Source: Pedobacter sp. UBA1654 (GTDB lineage Bacteria > Bacteroidota > Bacteroidia > Sphingobacteriales > Sphingobacteriaceae). Taken from it: a stretch of 5,599 nucleotides of DNA. The DNA lies in contig DCLG01000026.1 of assembly GCA_002320935.1 (NCBI GenBank), forward strand, positions 1,768-7,366, given 5' to 3'. Both the position numbers and the translations under genes were made by a program. The notes beneath the pieces are model-generated. The model ran no database searches. It saw nothing but the letters and a program-made list of their open reading frames with translations, and was not told where the DNA came from. Shown here in pieces: positions 1 through 5,599 of the stretch (positions are counted from its first letter, which is position 1; every line of letters starts with the position of its first letter).

Positions 1-418
1 AGGACTTACTTTTAGTAATGAGCTGATTTCCCGTGACGAAGGTATGCACTGTGAGTTCGCTTGCTTGTTATACCGCATGCTACAGAATAAATTGAGCGAA
101 GAAGCCGTACAAAGCATTATCCGAGATGCGGTTGAAATCGAAAAAGAATTTGTAACTGATGCTTTGCCGGTGGCGCTGATTGGTATGAATGCGAAGCTGA
201 TGTCGCAATACATTGAATTTGTTGCCGACAGGTGGTTGGTAGAACTGGGTTACAGCAAGATCTACAACGCAACTAATCCATTCGATTTTATGGAAATGAT
301 CTCGCTTCAGGGCAAGACCAACTTCTTCGAAAAGCGTGTTGGTGATTACCAGAAAAGTGGCGTGTTGACCTCAACGGAGGATAAAGCATCTGCTTTCTCG
401 CTGGATGACGATTTTTAA
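1..418 (+). CDS. nrdB: Ribonucleoside-diphosphate reductase small subunit (class Ia, R2), 3' part only
   Basis: This is the C-terminal 138 residues of the R2 subunit, which houses the di-iron centre and tyrosyl radical that start ribonucleotide reduction in NrdA. The gene is cut by the window start; base 1 is the last base of a codon and the first full codon begins at 2. The fragment opens with [16 protein letters not shown], which carries the last two iron ligands of the family: Glu at fragment residue 13 and His at residue 16 (E267/H270 in mouse R2). The remaining ligands and the radical tyrosine lie upstream, out of view. Tyr116 (codon 347-349), in the GDYQ motif, matches mouse Y370 of the radical-transfer path. 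The C-terminus FSLDDDF closely resembles the vertebrate R2 tail (FTLDADF) that docks into R1, so the 3' end is intact. Similarity to animal R2 is strong throughout. nrdA follows after 76 nt on the same strand, so the two are probably transcribed together. Confidence 0.96.
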   Translation, partial: GLTFSNELISRDEGMHCEFACLLYRMLQNKLSEEAVQSIIRDAVEIEKEFVTDALPVALIGMNAKLMSQYIEFVADRWLVELGYSKIYNATNPFDFMEMISLQGKTNFFEKRVGDYQKSGVLTSTEDKASAFSLDDDF

Positions 419-449
419 ATCCTAGATAAATATTCACGGTCTGACAATT

Positions 450-470
450 AAGCCCCCATGTGGGCTTTTT
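450..470 (+). terminator. Terminator-like hairpin between nrdB and nrdA
   Basis: A 6-bp perfect stem (450-455 with 462-467, AAGCCC/GGGCTT) closes a 6-nt loop and runs into five T residues (466-470). It has the form of a small intrinsic terminator, but the stem is short and the U-tract is modest. No -7 element is visible between it and the nrdA start at 495, so nrdA probably depends on read-through. The hairpin may therefore act as a partial terminator that sets the ratio of nrdB to nrdA message, or as an mRNA-stabilising 3' structure. The structure is seen directly; its role is inferred. Confidence 0.5.
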
Positions 471-494
471 GTGTCGACTCAAAAATCTTAAGAT

Positions 495-2873
495 ATGTTT
501 GTACAAAAAAGAGATGGCCGCAAGGAAGTGGTGAAGTTCGATAAGATCACCGCCAGAATTGAGAAGCTATGTTATGGTTTCAATCCGGAGCTGGTTGATC
601 CTATTGATGTTGCCAAAAAGGTGATTGAAGGATTATATGATGGGGTAACAACCTCTGAGCTGGACAATCTTGCTGCAGAAACTGCAGCGTCATTGACAAC
701 TAAACACCCGGATTATGCATTGCTTGCGTCCCGTATTGCGGTATCTAACCTGCATAAAAACACCACCAAGTCGTTCTCCAAAACAATGGAGATGCTTTAT
801 AATTATGTAGATCCTAAAAATGGTAAACCAGCTTCGCTGATTGCGGAAGATGTTTGGCAGGTAATTGAAGCAAATGCTGATATTCTGGATAGTACCATCA
901 TTTATGACCGTGACTTCGGCTTTGATTACTTCGGTTTTAAAACCCTGGAGAAGTCATACCTGCTTAAAGTTGACGGCCAGATTGTTGAACGCCCGCAGCA
1001 CTTGTTCATGCGTGTTTCGGTTGGTATTCACAAATCGGATATTGAAAGTGCAATAAAAACTTATAATCTTATGAGTGAGCGTTGGTTTACCCACGCTACA
1101 CCAACATTGTTTAATGCAGGTACACCGAAACCACAGATGTCTTCATGCTTCCTGTTAACGATGCAGGATGATAGTATCGAAGGTATTTATGACACCTTGA
1201 AACAAACTGCGAAGATCTCTCAAAGTGCCGGTGGTATTGGTTTAAGTATCCACAATATCCGCGCTACAGGTTCTTATATTGGTGGTACCAATGGAACGAG
1301 TAACGGTATTGTACCGATGTTGAAGGTTTTCAACGATACCGCCCGTTATGTAGATCAGGGTGGAGGTAAACGTAAAGGTGCTTTCGCGATCTACCTGGAG
1401 CCATGGCATGCGGATATTTTCTCTTTCCTTGACCTTCGCAAGAACCACGGTAAAGAGGAACTTCGTGCACGTGATTTATTCTACGCTTTATGGATTAGTG
1501 ATTTATTTATGCGTCGTGTGGAAGAAGATGGCGAGTGGAGCCTGTTCTGTCCGCATGAAGCACCAGGTCTTGCCGACTGCTTTGGCGCTGAGTTCGAAGC
1601 CTTGTATGCCCGTTACGAGCAGGAAGGCCGTGCAAGAAAAACCATCAAGGCACAGGAACTTTGGTTCGCAATCCTTGATGCACAGATTGAAACGGGTAAC
1701 CCGTTCTTGTTGTACAAAGACGCTGCAAACAGCAAGTCTAATCAACAAAACCTTGGAACCATCAAGAGTTCTAACCTTTGTACCGAAATTATTGAGTACA
1801 CTTCAAAAGACGAAGTTGCAGTTTGTAACCTGGCTTCGCTCGCATTGCCGAGATTTGTTATCAACGGTGAATTTGATCACCAGAGACTATATGATGTTAC
1901 TTACCAGGCTACATTGAACCTGAACAAGATCATCGACAACAACTATTACCCGGTAGATGAGGCTAAGAACTCCAACCTTCGTCACCGTCCAATTGGATTA
2001 GGTGTTCAGGGCTTAGCAGATGCTTTCATCCTGATGCGTTATCCTTTTGAAAGTGAAGAAGCAAAGATTTTGAACAAGGAAATCTTTGAAACGATTTACT
2101 TCGCTGCGATGACTGCATCTAACGACCTTGGTGTTAAAGAAGGTGCTTACGAGACCTTTGAAGGTTCTCCATTATCACACGGGAAGTTCCAGTTTGATCT
2201 TTGGAACGTTACACCAGAGAGCGGTCGCTGGGATTGGGAAAGTTTACGTTCGAAAGTAATTAAACACGGTGCACGTAACAGCTTATTGGTTGCGCCAATG
2301 CCAACTGCATCAACTTCACAAATCCTTGGTAACAACGAATGTTTTGAGCCATATACTTCTAACATTTACACCAGAAGGGTATTAAGCGGCGAGTTCATCG
2401 TGGTGAACAAACACCTGCTTAAAGATCTTGTTGCTTTAGGACTTTGGAACACTGCAATGAAAGACAGGATCATCCTTGCGAACGGTTCTATTCAGGACAT
2501 CGCGGAGATCCCGCAATACATCAAAGATCTTTACAAAACCGTTTGGGAGATCAAGATGCGTAGCATTATTGATATGGCTGCTGATCGCGGTGCTTTCATT
2601 TGTCAGTCGCAATCGCTTAACTTGTTCATCAATGCGCCAAATACTTCAAAGTTGACTTCAATGCACTTCTATGCATGGAAAAAAGGTTTGAAAACCGGTA
2701 TGTATTACCTGCGTACACAAGCTGCGTCACAAGCGGTGAAGTTTACAATCGAGAACCAATCGGGTAAAAACCTGGAACCTGTTATACCAGCAGTGATTTC
2801 ACAAAGCGCTGAAGAGATCATTGAAGGACCAGTTTGTACGATGGAAGAGGGTTGCATCAGCTGCTCTGGCTAA
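495..2873 (+). CDS. nrdA: Ribonucleoside-diphosphate reductase large subunit (class Ia, R1), eukaryote-like
   Basis: Catalytic and allosteric subunit that reduces ADP, GDP, CDP and UDP to deoxyribonucleotides, working with NrdB in the cytoplasm. The 792 residues are complete. An ATP-cone spans about 1-90, with D57 and K88 of the overall-activity site present, so dATP inhibition is expected. The ten-stranded barrel follows from about residue 215. Residues seen: the active-site thiol pair C218 and C444; N427, C429 (thiyl radical) and E431 in NLCTE; Y737-Y738 of the radical-transfer path; and the tail CxxC thiols C787/C790 that re-reduce the active site. D226 and R256 of the specificity site are kept. 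All these numbers match mammalian RRM1, itself 792 residues. Loop 2 reads [11 protein letters not shown] instead of the mammalian DQGGNKRPGAF. The start at 495 is supported by family alignment (MFVQKRDGR versus MHVIKRDGR) and by the next in-frame Met lying at residue 98. No Shine-Dalgarno is seen, which is usual in Bacteroidota. A strong terminator follows the stop. Confidence 0.98.
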   Translation: MFVQKRDGRKEVVKFDKITARIEKLCYGFNPELVDPIDVAKKVIEGLYDGVTTSELDNLAAETAASLTTKHPDYALLASRIAVSNLHKNTTKSFSKTMEMLYNYVDPKNGKPASLIAEDVWQVIEANADILDSTIIYDRDFGFDYFGFKTLEKSYLLKVDGQIVERPQHLFMRVSVGIHKSDIESAIKTYNLMSERWFTHATPTLFNAGTPKPQMSSCFLLTMQDDSIEGIYDTLKQTAKISQSAGGIGLSIHNIRATGSYIGGTNGTSNGIVPMLKVFNDTARYVDQGGGKRKGAFAIYLEPWHADIFSFLDLRKNHGKEELRARDLFYALWISDLFMRRVEEDGEWSLFCPHEAPGLADCFGAEFEALYARYEQEGRARKTIKAQELWFAILDAQIETGNPFLLYKDAANSKSNQQNLGTIKSSNLCTEIIEYTSKDEVAVCNLASLALPRFVINGEFDHQRLYDVTYQATLNLNKIIDNNYYPVDEAKNSNLRHRPIGLGVQGLADAFILMRYPFESEEAKILNKEIFETIYFAAMTASNDLGVKEGAYETFEGSPLSHGKFQFDLWNVTPESGRWDWESLRSKVIKHGARNSLLVAPMPTASTSQILGNNECFEPYTSNIYTRRVLSGEFIVVNKHLLKDLVALGLWNTAMKDRIILANGSIQDIAEIPQYIKDLYKTVWEIKMRSIIDMAADRGAFICQSQSLNLFINAPNTSKLTSMHFYAWKKGLKTGMYYLRTQAASQAVKFTIENQSGKNLEPVIPAVISQSAEEIIEGPVCTMEEGCISCSG

Positions 2874-2897
2874 AGATAATTTAGTGGTTAATTCACC

Positions 2898-2929
2898 GGG
2901 GAGTAGATTTTATCTGCTCCCCTTTTTTT
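2898..2929 (+). terminator. Intrinsic terminator after nrdA
   Basis: GGGGAGTAGA (2898-2907) pairs with TCTGCTCCCC (2913-2922), giving a 10-bp stem with one G-T wobble and a 5-nt loop. Seven T residues (2923-2929) follow directly. It starts 25 nt after the nrdA stop. This is a textbook Rho-independent terminator and marks the end of the nrdBA transcription unit, separating it from the small cysteine-rich gene downstream. Confidence 0.9.
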
Positions 2930-2995
2930 ATATTGAAGCAGCTGTGTGGATGAGCTGTTCCAAGCTACTTTTAAATATGGTAAACGCTCAGATAA

Positions 2996-3196
2996 ATGGG
3001 TAAACACGAGATAATCCCTTGCGAACGTTGCAATGCGCGTATTGAATGCAAGGCAAATTCCTATACCAAGTGCCAGTGTGCAGATATTCAGCTTACGATT
3101 AATAAAGTACAGTACATAGCAGAGCTTTATGACGGTTGTTTGTGTATTAGATGTCTTAATGAGTTACAGCTCGAATATCAAAGTTCTATAAGCTAA
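2996..3196 (+). CDS. Small cysteine-rich protein, CWC family-like
   Basis: A 66-residue protein of unknown function. Eight cysteines lie at 9, 12, 18, 26, 28, 48, 50 and 53, in the spacing C-x2-C-x5-C-x7-C-x-C-x19-C-x-C-x2-C. The opening CxxC with a following C, the central CxC, and the closing CLCxxCL segment fit the cysteine-rich CWC family, a group of short bacterial proteins presumed to bind zinc. Here the central CWC triplet reads CQC. No signal peptide or membrane segment is present, so it is probably cytoplasmic. The start is well bounded because an in-frame TAA lies immediately before the ATG. The gene sits alone between the nrdA terminator and the agu promoter, and no convincing promoter of its own was found. 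A 93-nt minus-strand open stretch overlaps its last 11 nt. Metal binding is inferred from the cysteine pattern; the family call is from recognition, not a search. Confidence 0.8.
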   Translation: MGKHEIIPCERCNARIECKANSYTKCQCADIQLTINKVQYIAELYDGCLCIRCLNELQLEYQSSIS

Positions 3197-3278
3197 CGTT
3201 CTCGATGTGCAGCACTGAACCTGCGTGAGTTACGCCTTCTTTCTGTAATAATGCGGTATAATTATCGCCTTGAATTAA
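3186..3278 (-). other. Possible minus-strand gene relic (start-less open stretch)
   Basis: Reading the complementary strand, an open frame runs from just after a TAG (3279-3281) to a TAG at 3186-3188, with 30 sense codons. The peptide includes GDNYTALLQKEGVTHAG followed by SVLHIENVSL, which looks like the C-terminal end of a real protein rather than the low-complexity peptides usual for AT-rich spacers. There is no ATG in the stretch, and reading past the upstream stop gives an AT-rich, unconvincing peptide. It could be the surviving 3' end of a gene whose front was deleted. The protein-like look is a judgement, and chance cannot be excluded. I do not recognise the family. Confidence 0.25.
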
Positions 3279-3307
3279 CTATAGAGCCGTCCCAAAAATA
3301 TTTTCTA

Positions 3308-3315
3308 TAACTTTG
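3308..3315 (+). promoter_or_regulatory. Bacteroidota-type -7 promoter element upstream of aguB
   Basis: TAACTTTG matches the TAnnTTTG consensus -7 element recognised by the Bacteroidota housekeeping sigma factor, and is preceded by an AT-rich stretch (TTTTCTA). Transcription would start near 3320-3323, leaving a short leader of about 12-15 nt before the aguB ATG at 3335. No clear TTG-type -33 element lies about 20 bp upstream; the nearest TTG is at 3270-3272, too far away. It probably drives aguB and aguA together. Confidence 0.6.
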
Positions 3316-3334
3316 CATTTCAAAATTTTATTGA

Positions 3335-4210
3335 ATGGCTAAAGTACAAGTTGGATTGGTGCAGATGAGCTGTACCAGTAATAAACAGGAAAATTTAGAT
3401 AAAGCGATCGTAAAGATTCGTGAGGTTGCTGCGCAAGGTGCCCAGGTGGTATGTTTGCAGGAGTTATTTACCTCACTGTATTTCTGCGATGAAGAAAATT
3501 ATGATAATTTTCAGTTGGCAGAAACCATCCCTGGTCCGTCGACAGATGCTTTATCTGTAGTTGCCGCAGAATTGAATGTGGTGATTATAGCTTCTTTATT
3601 TGAGAAAAGAGCTGAAGGTCTTTACCATAATACCACCGCGGTGCTGGATGCGGATGGTGCTTACCTGGGTAAGTATCGCAAGATGCACATCCCCGATGAT
3701 CCAGGCTTTTATGAGAAGTTTTACTTTACCCCTGGAGATTTAGGTTATAAAGTATTCAAAACAAAATATGCTAAGATTGGCGTGTTAATCTGCTGGGATC
3801 AATGGTATCCTGAAGCAGCACGACTTACTGCGCTTATGGGCGCCGACTTCCTGTTTTACCCAACTGCAATTGGCTGGGCGACCACACAGGACGAAGGTAC
3901 CAACAGCGAGCAGTACAATGCATGGCAAACCATTCAGCGTTCACATGCCATTGCAAACGGTGTTCCCGTGGTGAGCGTTAACCGTGTAGGTGAAGAAGCA
4001 GGCGTTAAGTTTTGGGGTGGATCTTTTGTGTCCAATCCTTTCGGAACTTTATTATACAAAGCATCACATGATGAAGAAGAATTGAAAGTGGTTGAACTTG
4101 ATCTATCGAGATCCGATAGCTACAGGACACACTGGCCGTTTCTTCGCGACCGCAGAATTGACAGTTATGCACAGATTACTAAAAGGTATATAGATGACGA
4201 ATCTATTTAA
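3335..4210 (+). CDS. aguB: N-carbamoylputrescine amidase
   Basis: Hydrolyses N-carbamoylputrescine to putrescine, CO2 and ammonia, the last step of the agmatine route to polyamines; cytoplasmic. The 291 residues form a single carbon-nitrogen hydrolase (nitrilase superfamily) domain of normal family length. The catalytic triad is visible: E43 in the LQELF motif, K116 in KYRKMHIP, and the nucleophile C153 in LICWDQWYPE. E127 in FYEKFYF matches the second conserved glutamate of the superfamily. The CWDQWYPEAAR segment and the RDRRIDSY tail are typical of the plant/bacterial N-carbamoylputrescine amidase branch rather than of general nitrilases. The start at 3335 places MAKVQVGLVQMSC at the N-terminus, as in relatives, and lies just downstream of a -7 element. 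No Shine-Dalgarno is seen. Its last 17 nt overlap the start of aguA, the enzyme of the preceding step, which strongly supports the substrate assignment. Confidence 0.95.
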   Translation: MAKVQVGLVQMSCTSNKQENLDKAIVKIREVAAQGAQVVCLQELFTSLYFCDEENYDNFQLAETIPGPSTDALSVVAAELNVVIIASLFEKRAEGLYHNTTAVLDADGAYLGKYRKMHIPDDPGFYEKFYFTPGDLGYKVFKTKYAKIGVLICWDQWYPEAARLTALMGADFLFYPTAIGWATTQDEGTNSEQYNAWQTIQRSHAIANGVPVVSVNRVGEEAGVKFWGGSFVSNPFGTLLYKASHDEEELKVVELDLSRSDSYRTHWPFLRDRRIDSYAQITKRYIDDESI

Positions 4211-5267
4211 CGATACGCCTAAAAAGGCGGGTTACGCCTTTCCGGCAGAATGGGAATTGCATGAAGCAACCTGGTTAAGCTGGCCGCATAAAGAGGCTTC
4301 ATGGCCAGGAAAGATTGAGACCATTTACGGTCCTTACTGCGAATTCATCAAGGTGGTTGCAGAAGGGGAGAAAGTGCGGATCAACATCAATGATGAGGAA
4401 ACTAAAGCATTTGCCGTTGCAGAACTTGAGAAAGTTGGTGCAGACCTGAACAATGTTGAGTTTTTCATGCATCCAACAAATGATGCCTGGTGCCGCGACC
4501 ATGGTCCCGCGTTCTTGTTGAATGCAGATCGCTCAAAAAAGGCTGTGATCGACTGGGGCTATAATGCCTGGGGTGGTAAGTATCCGCCATTTGATCTGGA
4601 TGACGTGATTCCGACAACGATTGCGCAGCACTATAAATTGCCGTTGTACACACCTGATATCGTGATGGAAGGGGGCTCTGTGGAGTTTAATGGTGCAGGT
4701 ACAATATTGACGACCACAGCTTGTCTGTTAAATGAAAACCGCAATCCACACTTGAATAAAGCTCAAATCGAGCAGTATTTGTTGGAGTATTATGGTGCGG
4801 AGCAGATCCTTTGGTTGGGCGATGGTATTGTTGGTGATGATACCGATGGACATATTGACGACATCACCCGCTTTGTAAATGAAGACACCGTGCTTACGGT
4901 TGTTGAAGAAGATGAAGCAGATGAAAACTACCACCTGCTGCAGGAAAACCTGGAAGCGTTGAAGCAAATGAAATTGCTTAATGGCAGGCCATTGAAAGTG
5001 GTTACTTTGCCAATGCCATCACCGGTGATCCATGAAGATATCCGGTTGCCGGCTTCTTACGCGAACTTCTATATTGCGAATAAAGCGGTTGTGGTACCTA
5101 CCTTCAGGGATGCCAATGACCAGCGCGCATTGGATATCATTCAAGGTGTGTTCCCGGACCGGAAAGTTGTAGGGATCGACTCTACAGACATCATCTGGGG
5201 ATTGGGCAGCTTTCACTGTTTGAGTCAGCAGGAGCCAGCATTATACAAACAAGAACCAGCCGTTTAA
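4194..5267 (+). CDS. aguA: Agmatine deiminase (agmatine iminohydrolase)
   Basis: Converts agmatine, made by arginine decarboxylation, to N-carbamoylputrescine and ammonia; AguB then yields putrescine. The 357 residues are a full-length PAD_porph-type (peptidyl-arginine deiminase superfamily) pentein fold. Motifs in order: PAEWELHEATWLSWPH near the N-terminus; NDAWCRDHGP (N96-P105, with catalytic D97); MEGGSVEFNGAGT (158-170); DDTDGHIDD with catalytic H220 and D222; and the C-terminal GSFHCLSQQ with nucleophile C342. The C-terminal motif reads GLGSFHC where many characterised agmatine deiminases have GGGNIHC. The start at 4194 lies inside aguB and overlaps it by 17 nt in another frame, so translation is probably coupled. 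The start gives the usual short lead before the PAEWE motif. It shares the aguB promoter; no internal promoter or terminator is seen. A porphyromonas-type peptidylarginine deiminase is a less likely alternative, because no secretion signal is present and aguB is adjacent. Confidence 0.95.
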   Translation: MTNLFNDTPKKAGYAFPAEWELHEATWLSWPHKEASWPGKIETIYGPYCEFIKVVAEGEKVRININDEETKAFAVAELEKVGADLNNVEFFMHPTNDAWCRDHGPAFLLNADRSKKAVIDWGYNAWGGKYPPFDLDDVIPTTIAQHYKLPLYTPDIVMEGGSVEFNGAGTILTTTACLLNENRNPHLNKAQIEQYLLEYYGAEQILWLGDGIVGDDTDGHIDDITRFVNEDTVLTVVEEDEADENYHLLQENLEALKQMKLLNGRPLKVVTLPMPSPVIHEDIRLPASYANFYIANKAVVVPTFRDANDQRALDIIQGVFPDRKVVGIDSTDIIWGLGSFHCLSQQEPALYKQEPAV

Positions 5268-5293
5268 TTTGATATATTATTAACCAAGCATAA

Positions 5294-5599
5294 ATGAAAT
5301 TATTAGAAGGAAAAACCGCACTAATTACTGGTGCTTCTAAAGGAATTGGACGTAAGATCGCAGAGAAATTTGCTGAACAAGGTGCAAAAGTAGCTTTCAC
5401 CTATTTGTCATCTGTTGAAAAAGGTGAAGCTTTAGAGCAGGAATTGCAAAGCTTCGGTACCCAGGTTAAGGGTTACCGTTCTGACGCTTCCAAGTTTGAT
5501 GAAGCGGAGAAATTAATCAACGATATTATTGCTGATTTTGGTGCCTTGGATATCGTGGTTAACAACGCAGGGATTACGAAAGACGGTTTGCTGATGCGC
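5294..5599 (+). CDS. fabG: 3-oxoacyl-[acyl-carrier-protein] reductase, 5' part
   Basis: Short-chain dehydrogenase/reductase that reduces 3-oxoacyl-ACP with NADPH in type II fatty-acid synthesis. Only the first 102 codons are in the window; the frame is open to the last base. Visible features are the Rossmann dinucleotide-binding motif TGASKGIG (residues 12-19), D64 in the SDAS segment that contacts adenine, and NNAG (90-93) running into ITKDGLLMR, which is characteristic of FabG rather than other SDRs. The Ser-Tyr-Lys catalytic residues, expected near 140-160, lie beyond the window end. The ATG at 5294 gives the usual short lead (MKLLEGKTALITG). No Shine-Dalgarno is seen. It begins 26 nt after the aguA stop with no terminator and no convincing -7 box between them, so read-through from aguBA is possible. 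Another SDR with FabG-like motifs cannot be fully excluded from the front third alone. Confidence 0.92.
   Translation, partial: MKLLEGKTALITGASKGIGRKIAEKFAEQGAKVAFTYLSSVEKGEALEQELQSFGTQVKGYRSDASKFDEAEKLINDIIADFGALDIVVNNAGITKDGLLMR

Noticed and set aside
494..501. TATGTTTG, a perfect TAnnTTTG -7 match, at the nrdA start
   Set aside because: It overlaps the nrdA start codon, so transcription would begin inside the gene; the next in-frame Met is residue 98, so it cannot serve the full protein.
1360..1917. A 185-codon open frame on the + strand inside nrdA
   Set aside because: It lies wholly within nrdA in another frame, and its peptide shows no recognisable motifs; it is a shadow of the strongly conserved nrdA coding sequence.
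2966..2973. TACTTTTA as a -7 promoter element for the small cysteine-rich gene
   Set aside because: It lacks the final G of the consensus and no -33 element lies at the right distance; too weak to call.
2979..3008. Near-repeat ATGGTAAACGC and ATGGGTAAACAC around the start of the cysteine-rich gene
   Set aside because: The two copies are short and imperfect, only 16 nt apart start to start; likely chance. The upstream ATG is not in frame with the gene.
3253..3268. Imperfect palindrome GCGGTATAATTATCGC as a terminator or operator
   Set aside because: The stem is only 6 bp with a wobble and no T-run follows, so it is not a terminator; a single imperfect palindrome is too little to claim an operator.
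5191..5400. A 69-codon minus-strand open frame across the aguA-fabG junction
   Set aside because: It is antisense to two well-supported genes and its peptide resembles no known family.
1..5599. CRISPR array, tRNA, rRNA, insertion sequence, phage or defence genes
   Set aside because: No repeated units, RNA-gene signatures, transposase motifs or inverted-repeat ends were seen on either strand.

Overview
The window looks like a chromosomal segment of a Bacteroidota bacterium, most likely Sphingobacteriaceae (Pedobacter/Mucilaginibacter-like). This is judged from the vertebrate-like class Ia ribonucleotide reductase in nrdB-nrdA order, the lack of Shine-Dalgarno sequences before the starts, a TAnnTTTG-type -7 promoter element, and moderate GC. 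The genus is an inference. All clearly supported genes lie on the + strand.

Region by region: (1) 1-418 is the 3' part of nrdB, the radical-generating small subunit of class Ia ribonucleotide reductase. (2) A 76-nt gap with a short terminator-like hairpin leads to nrdA (495-2873), a complete 792-residue large subunit. Its catalytic, radical-transfer, allosteric and C-terminal thiol residues fall at the same residue numbers as in mammalian RRM1. (3) A strong intrinsic terminator (2898-2929) closes the nrd unit. (4) 2996-3196 is a small eight-cysteine protein of the cysteine-rich CWC type. (5) The 138-nt gap that follows carries a possible minus-strand gene relic and a good -7 promoter element (3308-3315). 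(6) aguB (3335-4210) and aguA (4194-5267) overlap by 17 nt and encode N-carbamoylputrescine amidase and agmatine deiminase. (7) From 5294 to the window end is the 5' third or so of a fabG-type 3-oxoacyl-ACP reductase.

How they work together: NrdA and NrdB form one enzyme that makes deoxyribonucleoside diphosphates for DNA synthesis. AguA converts agmatine to N-carbamoylputrescine and AguB hydrolyses that to putrescine, giving the arginine-decarboxylase route to polyamines. FabG belongs to fatty-acid elongation, and its position 26 nt after aguA without a visible terminator suggests possible read-through.

This is largely a housekeeping region. I found no CRISPR array, tRNA, rRNA, insertion sequence, phage gene or defence system, and no evidence of an undescribed system. 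The points most worth a second look are the possible gene relic at 3186-3278, the changed specificity loop of NrdA, and the hairpin between nrdB and nrdA.
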